Source: Bradyrhizobium iriomotense
Lineage (GTDB): Bacteria; Pseudomonadota; Alphaproteobacteria; Rhizobiales; Xanthobacteraceae
DNA: 64,000 nt
NCBI RefSeq assembly: GCF_030160715.1
Contig: NZ_BSOW01000033.1
Span: 1-64,000 of the forward strand
Reading direction: 5' to 3'
Part shown: one piece after another, positions 1-7,796 of the stretch
Layout: every line of letters starts with the position of its first letter
Numbering within the stretch: the first letter of the stretch is position 1
Program-made: the position numbers and the translations under genes
Notes under the pieces: model-generated
What the model saw: the letters and a program-made list of their open reading frames with translations, nothing else
Told to the model about the DNA's origin: nothing
Databases searched by the model: none

Positions 1-479
1 CGGGCCACACCGACATGCGGTGCGGCTTTCCGAGCCTGGCTCTCCGCGTGCAGGAGGTGCTCAGCGCGACCCCATGGCGGCGATCTTTTCTGCTTCATGC
101 GTGAGCGCGAAACCCTCTCGCGCTCCTCCGAGGTCCTGAAGGCGATCAACTACATGCTCAGGCGCTACGACTTCGCCCGCTTCCTCGACAATGGCAGGAT
201 CTGCTTGACCAACAATTGTGCTGAGCGCGCATTGAGAGGCGCCTTGGGAAGGCGCAACTGGACCTTCGCCGGCAGCCAGCGCGGCGCGCCGACCGCGCCG
301 CCATCGTGCTGGCGATGATCACGACCTGTCGCGTCAACGACGTCGATCCCTAGGCCTGGCTCGCCGACGTCCTCGCCCGTATCGCCAATCTTCTCGCATC
401 GCGCCTGCGCGAACTGCTGCCCTGGGAATGGAAGCTCCTGCGCCAAGCCGACAAGCCCGCCGATCACCAGGCCGCCTGA
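1..479 (+). mobile_element. IS66 family remnant: tnpB scrap joined to tnpC 3' end
   Basis: Bases 3-96 translate to GHTDMRCGFPSLALRVQEVL, an IS66 TnpB-like segment. From about base 97 the reading continues as the C-terminal part of an IS66 TnpC transposase (motifs AINYMLRRYDFARFLDNGRI and NNCAERALRG). It then needs a frame change near base 290, after which AAIVLAMITTCRVNDVDP is followed by an in-frame TAG where the family normally has Gln, then AWLADVLARIANLL up to a TGA ending at 479. An internal deletion has therefore fused tnpB to the tail of tnpC. It is non-functional and its 5' part lies outside the window. Confidence 0.85.
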
Positions 480-524
480 CCTTCACGCAACGCCATCATA
501 GAGCTCGCCGTGCCCGCACGCATG

Positions 525-900
525 CGTCAGTCAGGCGGTCTTCGTCGTATGCGTACGGCGCATCTGGGGCGGAACAGTTAGCAGCGTCAGCCAAAAGACT
601 CGTCAACTCCGGATGCAAAAGAGCGAGATCAGATTGGTCAGACGCTGGCGGTCCTGAGCTTCGACTTCTCAGCTTTGCTGACGATGTGGAACACCTCGAT
701 CTTCCATCGCAAAGCATACCATTCAGGCTTCTCAACGGCGTCGGTGCGGGAGCGAACAGGCAGATCGGTGATCAGCTCCCAATTGATCTTCTTTCCGTTT
801 TCGGGGTCCTGCGCTTTTCGGCATGGACCACCGTAAGGGATAGAGCGGGATAGCGCTTCCGCTTTCCAATCGGCGGCAGGACGCGGATCTTGCGGTCGGG
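525..900 (-). mobile_element. IS4 family transposase remnant
   Basis: Read on the minus strand with several frame corrections, this stretch gives IRVLPPIGKRKRYPALSLTV, then WELITDLPVRSRTDAVEKPE, then WYALRWKIEVFH, and finally RLTNLISLFCI...RVFWLTLL. This is the C-terminal half of an IS4-type (Tn5-like) DDE transposase, including the region around the catalytic Glu (WKIEVFH). At least one stop and several frameshifts are present, so the element is dead. It is truncated on the right where IS21 sequence begins. Confidence 0.75.
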
Positions 901-904
901 ATCA

Positions 905-1180
905 AAGTCAAAGCATTCGTGTTCGTGGCGACGCTGGGGCATTCGCGACGGCTGCATGTGCGTGCGTTCCGGGCCGAGAAGCAAAAGCACCGGTTCGCCG
1001 GGCTCGAGAGTGCATTCACGACCTTCGGCGTGCCGGAAGTGCTGGTGGACAATCCCACGCGAGCTCGCGGCGCGCCATGATGCGGTGAGCCGGTCGGTTC
1101 AGTTTAACGACAAGCTCATCGCTTTCGCGAAGCATTGGGGCTTCCGTCCTCGCGCCTGCGCGCCCTATCGGGCGCGCACG
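905..1180 (+). mobile_element. IS21 family istA remnant
   Basis: The plus strand encodes FVATLGHSRRLHVRAFRAEK followed by FTTFGVPEVLVDNPTRA and, after a frame change, VSRSVQFNDKLIAFAKHWGF and RACAPYRART. These are characteristic of the DDE integrase core of IS21 IstA (VLVDN carries the second catalytic Asp; the HWGF..RACAPYRART block precedes the catalytic Glu). The catalytic Glu region is lost because IS481 sequence starts at about 1181. Confidence 0.75.
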
Positions 1181-1494
1181 GATCCAGTCCACCTTCCCGC
1201 CTCGCTATGCGGACGGGCCCGACATAAGTGAGGAAAACGGGATCGAACATCGGCTGACCAAGATCAACCATCCTTGACCAATGCCCAGGTCGAGCGCATG
1301 AACCGAAGAGACCGTCCAACGCTACCATTACGATCGACACGATCATCTCGAAGCTCACCTTGCCGACTTCATCACCGCCCCCAGTTACGCTCGGCGGCTG
1401 AAGGGCCACACACCCTACGAATACATCTGCAGATGCTGGACTTCCCAGTCAGAGGCTCAAACTCAACCCGCTCCTGACGGGACTAAACACCTAG
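1181..1494 (+). mobile_element. IS481 family transposase remnant
   Basis: The segment reads IQSTFPPRYADGPD, IEHRLTKINHP, a stop, then AQVERMNR, RYHYDRHDHLEAHLADFITA, LKGHTPYEYICRCWTSQ and a terminal GLNT* (TAG 1492-1494). This is the C-terminal third of an IS481-type DDE transposase with the QVERMNR catalytic Glu block. Several frameshifts are needed to follow it, so it is inactive. The 390 bp from here to the luxR start hold nothing I recognise beyond an in-frame upstream extension of luxR. Confidence 0.75.
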
Positions 1495-1885
1495 CTGCTT
1501 CAAACGGAACCGCCGCCGAACGCGTTCTTGGGAGCATTCGGCTCAGACCCACCAAACAGGAAATCTTCTGGCATCGGCGCCCCCATAACGGAAGTTGATG
1601 CCGAAACAACGAATTCTGTGCAATTACCGTACTACCATTGGAGCAACGGAGAAATATATTTATATTAGGAAACTGAACCGGCGCGCGAAACTGACCGCGT
1701 TGACCCCAGGCAGAAGGGGATTGCGCCGATACTGCACTGGAATGCGAAGGATAGCTGACCTAGGCCCGTTTGACGACCTTCACACGAATGAGCTCTCGCT
1801 CCGCGGGAAAAATCCTTCAACCACTCGTCTCGTTAGGAACGTTCCGGGCCCTTTTGGTCCCGCAAAGCCGTTATCGCCCATCACC

Positions 1886-2614
1886 ATGCATCGCATATAT
1901 CAAAGATACGTTGAGCTTCTTTTCAGCGCCGAACACGCGGATGCCTTCGCAGAAGCCATGGCGATCACCGCGAGCGAGCTTGATCTGTCTTGTTTTGCAT
2001 ATCTTGCGGTGCCGCAGCGGGCCGGCAAAAAGCCATTGGTCATATCAACGTATCCGAACAACTGGGTCACACATTATGTGCGCAGTCACTACGAACGCCT
2101 GGATCCGATTATCAAACGTTCGTTAGAGAGCACTGACCCATTTCAATGGGGTTTAGACGCACCTTTGAGACCAATCTCTCCGGCGCAACGAAGATTTTTC
2201 GACGAAGCTAGCGAATTCGGAATTCGGCTAGGTTTCACAGTCCCAATTCACGATGAAGACGGCTCGGTTGCTGCTCTGACCTTTGCCGCCGACCAAAGGC
2301 GTCCACAATTCGAAAAGTGCATCGATCTGAATGCCCCTGTCCTTCAGCTAATGGCGAGATGCTTTCATTTTCATGTGCGCCGCACGCTCTTACATCAACT
2401 GACAATCGACGGAATCGTACTGTCTCCCCGCGAAGTCGAATGTTTGGACTGGGCCGCAAAGGGCAAAAGCGTTTGGGAAACTGGACGGATCCTCGGCATA
2501 TCCCACAATACCGTGGCTCATTACTTAAGGAGCGCGAGAGACAAGCTGGGAGTTCGTAAAGTCGTTCAGGCCGCAGTGCGATTGGCCGCTGCCAAACGAG
2601 ATGGGCGAGATTAA
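1886..2614 (+). CDS. LuxR/TraR family acyl-homoserine-lactone-responsive regulator
   Basis: 242-aa protein with an N-terminal autoinducer-binding domain and a C-terminal LuxR helix-turn-helix. The ligand pocket signature is intact around residues 57-85: W..Y..HYERLDP and a later FQW, matching the conserved Trp, Tyr, Asp-Pro and Trp of TraR/LuxR. The HTH (about residues 185-235) reads LSPREVECLDWAAKGKSVWE followed by GRILGISHNTVAHYLRSA. An upstream in-frame extension to 1595 exists, but it has no family similarity, so the ATG at 1886 is chosen. It lies 79 bp before luxI in the same orientation, the usual arrangement of a quorum-sensing pair. Because it sits next to a trb operon, it probably controls conjugation genes, as TraR does; that is inference from context. 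No clear tra/lux box was identified by eye. Confidence 0.85.
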   Translation: MHRIYQRYVELLFSAEHADAFAEAMAITASELDLSCFAYLAVPQRAGKKPLVISTYPNNWVTHYVRSHYERLDPIIKRSLESTDPFQWGLDAPLRPISPAQRRFFDEASEFGIRLGFTVPIHDEDGSVAALTFAADQRRPQFEKCIDLNAPVLQLMARCFHFHVRRTLLHQLTIDGIVLSPREVECLDWAAKGKSVWETGRILGISHNTVAHYLRSARDKLGVRKVVQAAVRLAAAKRDGRD

Positions 2615-2672
2615 GACCCTGATCCCGCATAGTTATAGGGGATGATGTTGACGCGCAGCTCCTCCAGAATTT

Positions 2673-2690
2673 CCTCTCCTTTGGGAGGGG
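2673..2690 (+). promoter_or_regulatory. hairpin sequestering the luxI ribosome binding site
   Basis: CCTCTCC (2673-2679) and GGAGGGG (2684-2690) can form a seven-base-pair stem (one G-T wobble) with a TTTG loop. The 3' arm is the Shine-Dalgarno sequence of luxI, three bases before its ATG at 2694. In mRNA the site would therefore be masked, suggesting translational control or RNA-thermometer-like behaviour. The pairing is seen in the sequence; the regulatory role is inferred. Confidence 0.5.
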
Positions 2691-2693
2691 ACC

Positions 2694-3326
2694 ATGATTC
2701 AGCTTATTACGGAGTCATCCTACAGTGCGTTTTCCTGCACGTTAGCATCCATGTATAAGTTACGCTATCGCGTTTTTAAGCAGCGATTGGAGTGGAGCGT
2801 TCAGACCTCCGGCGACATGGAAATGGACGATTTCGATGCGCTGCATCCGGCCTACCTCGTCCAAACGTCTCTTGAGGGTCATGTGGAAGGTTCGGTTCGT
2901 CTTTTGCCGACTCTGGGGCCGACGATGGTGCGCGATACGTTTCCAATGGTTCTTGGGGGGCTTCCTGCTCCGGCAGACCCGCTGGTCTGGGAGAGCAGCC
3001 GGTTCGCGGTTGATGCTTCTCCCAATGCTCCGAAGGGCGAACACGGGCTCGCCAAGTCGACTTACGAGCTTTTCGCGGGGATGATCGAATTCGGACTATC
3101 GAGACGACTTAACAACATCGTCACGGTTACCGACGTTCGGATGGAGAGAATCCTGAAACGCGCAGGCTGGCCGCTCTGCCGTATCGCCTCTCCCTGCAAC
3201 ATCGGAAATACCATGGCTGTGGCAGGACACCTGGAAATTTCACCAGGAGCTCTTCAAAGAGTACGCGCTGCTGGCGGTCTCGATGGGCTTGTGCTCTGGA
3301 CACCAGTCTTGTTAGAGGCCGCCTGA
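2694..3326 (+). CDS. Acyl-homoserine-lactone synthase (LuxI/TraI family)
   Basis: 210 aa, the normal length for LuxI proteins, which make N-acyl-homoserine lactones from S-adenosylmethionine and acyl-ACP. Conserved family positions are visible: RYRVFKQRLEW near residues 24-34, acidic residues in MEMDDFDALHPAYLV, GSVRLLPTLGPTMV (the conserved Arg) and WESSRFAV near residue 100 (the conserved Glu and Arg). The start is fixed by a strong GGGAGGGG Shine-Dalgarno directly upstream. It lies downstream of the luxR gene and probably supplies its ligand. The acyl chain specificity cannot be read from the sequence. Confidence 0.9.
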   Translation: MIQLITESSYSAFSCTLASMYKLRYRVFKQRLEWSVQTSGDMEMDDFDALHPAYLVQTSLEGHVEGSVRLLPTLGPTMVRDTFPMVLGGLPAPADPLVWESSRFAVDASPNAPKGEHGLAKSTYELFAGMIEFGLSRRLNNIVTVTDVRMERILKRAGWPLCRIASPCNIGNTMAVAGHLEISPGALQRVRAAGGLDGLVLWTPVLLEAA

Positions 3327-3381
3327 GTACCCCACTTCCCCGCCCGACTGAACTCGCCGAGTCGTCTCCCCCACGCCCAGC

Positions 3382-3567
3382 ATGAACGAGAGCGCCGTCG
3401 CGGCTCGCGCGCGCGTCAGATTTGCGCTCTCAGAAATCGTAAATCTCGCATCGGCATCCCGGGAAGACGGAGAAGCACGGGTCCACATGATCGGCAGCGA
3501 GCCACAATCGCAAGCAGAGACACGACGATGTTCACCCAACATGCCGCCCACGCGCATCAAGAAATAA
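3382..3567 (+). CDS. Possible small protein of unknown function
   Basis: A 61-codon frame begins with MNESAVAARARVRFALSEIV and ends in a basic PTRIKK tail. I recognise no domain and its ribosome binding site is weak. It is the only candidate in the 356 bp between luxI and the LysR gene. Small antiactivator genes are known beside quorum-sensing genes on rhizobial ICEs, but nothing in this sequence itself supports that role, so it may be spurious. Confidence 0.25.
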   Translation: MNESAVAARARVRFALSEIVNLASASREDGEARVHMIGSEPQSQAETRRCSPNMPPTRIKK

Positions 3568-3682
3568 GAAACGAACGCGCAAGGAAAGCCATTCGTCCTC
3601 CTGACCACGATCAACCGGCCGGTGATCCTTTCATTTTCTGAGCAACTCCATTTGCTCGATTTCTGAAATTTAAGGTGCTGCA

Positions 3683-4639
3683 ATGGTGCGTCGTACAAGC
3701 TTTGCCGATCTGGCGGCGGGAATCCGACGCCTCAATTTGGACCTCGGTCAACTTCAGCTGGCACTTGCGGCCGCGGAGCATGGGAGCTTTCGCCGAGCTG
3801 CCGATAGTCTTTCCATCACACAATCGACGCTCAGTCGCTCTATTCAGCTCCTGGAATACTCAATTGGAATAATCATCTTCGAGCGATCGCGTGCGGGGGT
3901 TACAGCAACACCAGCGGGACTTGATTTTCTTCGAACAGCGCGCTCAATTCTTCAACAGATGGATGGACTCGTCGCGAGGGCCAAGCTTACCGACCGTGGG
4001 GAATGCGGCCGCTTCGTCATTGGATTCTCCACATCTCTTACCGCTGGTCACCTGCGTGCGACGCTGCTCGAATACTGTTCGCGATTTCCGCAGGTAAGGC
4101 TTGGAATCGTCGAACGATCTCGGCCCCGATTAGCAACCGCGCTTCGCAATGGCATGGTTGACTTCTATGTTGCAGCAGGAGATTCATTCGATATCAGCAG
4201 CGCAAGCACTCCCTTGTGGAGCGAGCGGGTCTTTGCTGCTCTTCCTCACGATCATCTCCTGGCTCTGCAGAATGGTATCTCATGGACCGATTTGCGTAAC
4301 CAAATCGTTTTGATGAGCCAACACGATTGGGGGCGCGACCTCGAAGCGTTGCTAAATGCAAAATTCATCATCTCGACGGAGGGCCCGCGGATCGAGCATC
4401 GCGATGTCAGCCGCGCAGAGATCCAGAATCTCGTTAGTATGGGCCTCGGCATCACCCTCGTGCTGGAATCCGACGTGGGGGCCAATTGTTCCGGCTTGGT
4501 TTATCGGGAATTGCGCGACAGCGTGGGACCAAGCCGCATCGGCTTTTCCGCGGTCTGGCGTGATGACAACGAAAATCCAGCTCTGGTCAATTTCCTCAAA
4601 TTGCTGGCCGAACGCTACCCTTCGTCATCTTTGGCCTAA
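3683..4639 (+). CDS. LysR family transcriptional regulator
   Basis: 318 aa with an N-terminal winged HTH: LQLALAAAEHGSFRRAADSL and SITQSTLSRSIQLLE at about residues 27-62, followed by a type 2 periplasmic-binding-like effector domain (VIGFSTSLTAGHLRATLLEY; ending GFSAVWRDDNENPALVNFLK). This is the full length for the family. A degenerate copy of its 3' end lies at 7357-7579, again immediately before trbI/DUF2274 sequence, so the gene belongs to the trb neighbourhood and was duplicated with it. The target is unknown. LysR proteins usually control adjacent genes, but the flanking trb copy on this side is dead. Confidence 0.88.
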   Translation: MVRRTSFADLAAGIRRLNLDLGQLQLALAAAEHGSFRRAADSLSITQSTLSRSIQLLEYSIGIIIFERSRAGVTATPAGLDFLRTARSILQQMDGLVARAKLTDRGECGRFVIGFSTSLTAGHLRATLLEYCSRFPQVRLGIVERSRPRLATALRNGMVDFYVAAGDSFDISSASTPLWSERVFAALPHDHLLALQNGISWTDLRNQIVLMSQHDWGRDLEALLNAKFIISTEGPRIEHRDVSRAEIQNLVSMGLGITLVLESDVGANCSGLVYRELRDSVGPSRIGFSAVWRDDNENPALVNFLKLLAERYPSSSLA

Positions 4640-5134
4640 GTCGCTTTAGGCTTTGACAAAGGCGTCAGCACTATCAGTTTATCTGGAGCGCTGATTTATC
4701 ACGGAAAGAGTTTCCGGGAAATCAGATCCGGATTCATGGCAACGCAATTCGGTGGCGCTTCGAACGGGCTCTCGTTCTGAGACCGCTCCAAGGTTCCCGG
4801 CCCGAGAGTCAATATCGGCTGAATGTCGTTGCAGTAGACCGCCGATGCGCGCCTGATTGAGGGAGCCTCCTGCTCCACGCAGCGGCCTGAATGATGTCAC
4901 CGTTGGAGCGTCTGTCCCGGAGTTACCTCAGTCCCAATGACGAGCAATGTCGATATGGTCGCCGCTTCCAGCAGCTCTTTCCAATCTCTCTCGACCTCAT
5001 ACCCCTGGCCAGCGTATTCCGCGACCTCGGCTCTGTGCTGTCACTCGAGGCATGGAACGCTCGCTTGCAGATGCACGCGCGACGGCTCGGAACGCGACTT
5101 GGCTGTCGCAGATCCCCTTCAGTCGCGCGCACTG
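4640..5134 (-). pseudogene. Decayed second copy of the DUF2274-trbI 3' end
   Basis: This stretch is a diverged, deletion-ridden copy of 7580-8235. Matching blocks include CTATCAGTTTAT, GTCAATATCGGCTGAA (versus GTCAATGTCGGCTGAA), TGATTGAGGGAG (versus TGATTAAGGGAG) and GAATGATGTCACCGTTGGAG (versus CAATGATGTCACTGTTGGAG). In the intact copy these code for DUF2274 and the C-terminal part of TrbI on the minus strand. Here the frames are broken and the copy stops at an IS5 scrap near 5135. It is evidence of an old tandem duplication or second trb operon. Confidence 0.75.
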
Positions 5135-5315
5135 TTAGGAGGCGTTCGCACTCCGAGGCCGTGTCGGCGATGCCGCCAACATCATCCTTTCAGCAGTCGG
5201 TCACAACTTCCGCTGCATCTTCGCCTCGCTTAGACAATTCTTGGACCTGCTCTGGGACTGGGATGGCGAGCGCTCGCCCGGTCCCGCCGCGCTCAATTCG
5301 GCTTCTTAACGGACG
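5135..5315 (+). mobile_element. IS5 family transposase C-terminal scrap
   Basis: A plus-strand frame gives GRVGDAANIILSAVGHNFRC followed by IFASLRQFLDLLWDWDGE and a stop. GDAANIILSAVGHN is typical of the C-terminus of IS5/IS1182-type transposases. Only about 60 codons remain. It marks the breakpoint where the decayed trbI copy ends. Confidence 0.6.
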
Positions 5316-5320
5316 ACGTA

Positions 5321-6901
5321 TCAGATCACGGCGATCTTTTTGAGGCGTACTTGGTAGCCCATGTTTCGCAACAGCTGCGCCGCATTAGCTAGGCTTTGCT
5401 TGCTAAAGAACGGCAGAGCGTCTCTCAGATTACCTCTCGCGTGAGTGATAATTGCGTAAGTTACGGTGAACTCGTCGATGCGCGGCTCTCCGCTGAGCAG
5501 AGCTTGGTGCGAATTCGGGCATTTTGCAATTGCGAGCTGACGAAAGCTGTGATCGCGAAATGCTTGCGCCGAATTAAGGCCCTGCGCAAAAAGGTGGCTC
5601 AATGTCGCAGATTTAGTCTTCGCCTTGACGTGAATGAATACGCGCTGCAGCGATAACAAATCGCATATCTCAATTGAGCTTCGCCCTCCCCCATAGGCTA
5701 CGGACTTCGCATCAAGCAGAACAAATTCTCCATTGCTGGATGCGGCTGCCCTTCTGTTATACTCGCCTTCTGTTTCGCCAGAACGAGCATCAATCATATT
5801 CAACTCGGAATGTTCTCTAATTTGCGCTACCTGTCCGTTTACTGTTGCAACATGATCCTGCGCTATCTCGAACCACTCTCCGAATGACAACACATAAAGT
5901 TTTGTACCTTGAGTAACTTCATAAATGATCGCGTCGTACACGGTGAATTGTCGAGGGATCTCTTCACTGACCGTGAATTCACGAAACTTCCATCTCCTCA
6001 GGTACTCAAGTGTTATTGCGCGAGGATCGTCTATCGCTGAAAGCCACTCTTCCATGCGTAGATCTGGGTGTAGTTCAACGCCTTTGCGCTCCCTAGGGTA
6101 AAGAAAACCTCTGTGTTCCTGAGTATCCAGTGTATCCGGTGGTGTAAGGTATGCGTTTTCGGGGGCGCCGGTCCTGATTTCCTCGACGAGCCTTGCATCA
6201 AGTTCGGCGACCTTGACTGGGTCGGCGAGCCGGTTGAAATTGTCGATCCATGCATACCTATCGCGATAGCGATTGCTGCTGAAATAGCCGAGCGCTTGCG
6301 CGCACTTATCTCCAAGTTGTTCAAAAGTTAGGGCGACGCTCATGATCAAATTGTCCGCGCCGGTTACGTGCGCGGCGAAACTTGTATCTTCGGGCTGCCC
6401 GGTAACCGAGCGCACGAGATCACGTTGGATGTTGAGCCCGAAGCTATCGATGTTAGAACTTATGGATGTCTGACTGCGTGTCTTCCGCTGGATTGTATCA
6501 AACTCCTCCCGGTCTACACTTCTGATGCGGTCAGGATGAACGACATTCAAGCTTACTATCATTCCAAAACGACGAACAATTTGCGCCTCTTCAATCCAAT
6601 GTCTGCCGAAACCAAAAGCAATTGCGAACATGCGACCAGCAGCGGTCAAGATGATCAGACCTGAAGCACTCTGGTTGAACAGCAGACCGAGCGCCTCTTC
6701 CGCTCCCTGTTGAACGAAACGTGTCCAAGAAGGCGGATTTGCTGGGGTCCCCTTTGTGAAAATTATTCCACTAAAGTTTAGACCCTTCCGGATAGCGCGC
6801 CGATCTAATGGCCCCACATCATCTCGTACAACTTGATCGATTCCAACGCCTGGCTTGATGAGAAATATGTTCAGCCGCTGCTTCTTTGGGCCCCGAGCCA
6901 T
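5321..6901 (-). CDS. TIGR04141 (DUF6119) family sporadically distributed protein
   Basis: 526-aa cytosolic protein with no signal peptide or membrane segment. It matches in layout the TIGR04141/DUF6119 family: a basic N-terminus (MARGPKKQRLNIFLIKPG), GLIILTAAGRMFAIAFGFGR, GVELHPDLRMEEWL in the middle, FVLLDAKSVAYGGGRSSIEI and a C-terminal HVKAKTKSATLSHLFAQGLN. The D.K ... E.CD and VK.K..S..LSHLF.QG blocks look like a degenerate nuclease-like core, though I cannot assign catalytic residues. The start is supported by GGGGGAGGGC just before the ATG. Family members occur patchily in defence islands and on mobile elements; an anti-phage role is inferred from that. It is a single gene, inserted between two decayed halves of a duplicated LysR-trbI segment. 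Confidence 0.75.
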   Translation of the reverse strand: MARGPKKQRLNIFLIKPGVGIDQVVRDDVGPLDRRAIRKGLNFSGIIFTKGTPANPPSWTRFVQQGAEEALGLLFNQSASGLIILTAAGRMFAIAFGFGRHWIEEAQIVRRFGMIVSLNVVHPDRIRSVDREEFDTIQRKTRSQTSISSNIDSFGLNIQRDLVRSVTGQPEDTSFAAHVTGADNLIMSVALTFEQLGDKCAQALGYFSSNRYRDRYAWIDNFNRLADPVKVAELDARLVEEIRTGAPENAYLTPPDTLDTQEHRGFLYPRERKGVELHPDLRMEEWLSAIDDPRAITLEYLRRWKFREFTVSEEIPRQFTVYDAIIYEVTQGTKLYVLSFGEWFEIAQDHVATVNGQVAQIREHSELNMIDARSGETEGEYNRRAAASSNGEFVLLDAKSVAYGGGRSSIEICDLLSLQRVFIHVKAKTKSATLSHLFAQGLNSAQAFRDHSFRQLAIAKCPNSHQALLSGEPRIDEFTVTYAIITHARGNLRDALPFFSKQSLANAAQLLRNMGYQVRLKKIAVI

Positions 6902-6961
6902 GCCCTCCCCCAGGACAAATAAGTAAACTCAACCACGATTAGCAATGTTTTTCGGGACTCC

Positions 6962-6981
6962 GGTTCGGGACTCACCGAACC
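6962..6981. promoter_or_regulatory. Palindrome upstream of the TIGR04141 gene
   Basis: GGTTCGG (6962-6968) and CCGAACC (6975-6981) form a perfect seven-base inverted repeat with a six-base GACTCA spacer, about 60 bp before the start codon of the leftward gene. It could be an operator or a hairpin. No T-tract is present, so a terminator is less likely. The rest of 6902-7356 holds no gene I can support. Confidence 0.35.
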
Positions 6982-7356
6982 TACCCTCGTCTTTTCCTTG
7001 ATCCTCGATCCCTCTGTCGTCGCGCTACACAGAGCGCTGGTCGGGATGCTAGAATCGTAGCCCTTGTGCCGTTTGCATCGACCTTCTTTCCTGCGGACAA
7101 CTCCAAGCGTGAGGCCGACACGGTATTTGCGATCCCAGTGTTTTAATCGGAGGAGCTGCAGAAGTCAGCGACGCAGACAAAGGCAATCGCGGCGAAATCC
7201 AGCGGTTATTGGGAGTCAAACGCAGTATTCAAGCGAACAGGTACCCACAGCAAGGTTCGCATGCGATCCAAAGCACAGCCGTGTTGCCGAATCACCAACC
7301 CGGACTCGGAGGAGTGCTAATTACAAAGGTCGTCGCTGCAACGGCGGGGCGCGGAC

Positions 7357-7579
7357 TGAGCGTTGCGATGTCGGGGGTCGTCAAAAGATGGGCCCGGGAT
7401 CAGCCTCGCGCTGGAACCCGACGTTGGGGCCAATTCTTCTGGCTTGGCCTATCGGAATTGCGGGACGGCATGGGACCAAGCCGCGCGTTGGCTTTTCTGC
7501 GGTGTGGCGCAATGATAACGAAAATGGCCGATTTCCTCAGGTTGCTGGCCGAGCGCTACCCTTCATCATCTTTGGAGTG
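7357..7579 (+). pseudogene. 3' fragment of a second LysR gene copy
   Basis: The plus strand copies the last about 75 codons of the intact LysR gene (4410-4639). The shared protein blocks are LEPDVGAN, LAYREL, MGPSRA, FSAVWRNDNEN and LLAERYPSSSLE, spread over two frames because of small deletions (for example the ALVN codons are missing). It ends at the same position relative to DUF2274 as the intact LysR gene does to the decayed DUF2274 copy. Confidence 0.8.
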
Positions 7580-7795
7580 AAGCCGCTTTCGGGCCTTCGC
7601 AAAGGCTCGGTCAGTCGCCATGAAGCGCGCCACCATCGGCCCTATCAGTTTATTGGGGTCGCTGATCTTCTGGCCAGTTTCACGGGAGAGAATCTCCGCG
7701 TACGAAATCAGATCGCGATGCACTGCAGCGGGCAAGTCGATGGCGATCCGAACGGGTTTGTCATCTGCAATCGTTCCAATCTTCAGTTTGGTCAT
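7556..7795 (-). CDS. DUF2274 protein, trb operon terminal gene
   Basis: 79 aa starting MTKLKIGTIADDKPVRIAID, with LPAAVHRDLISYAEIL and a C-terminal MVARFMATDRAFAKAR block. DUF2274 proteins regularly follow trbI in conjugative operons of proteobacteria and resemble small ribbon-helix-helix-like proteins; their role in transfer is not established. The ATG at 7795 is chosen over an upstream in-frame ATG because it matches family N-termini and starts right at the trbI stop. Confidence 0.85.
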   Translation of the reverse strand: MTKLKIGTIADDKPVRIAIDLPAAVHRDLISYAEILSRETGQKISDPNKLIGPMVARFMATDRAFAKARKRLHSKDDEG

Positions 7796-7796
7796 T

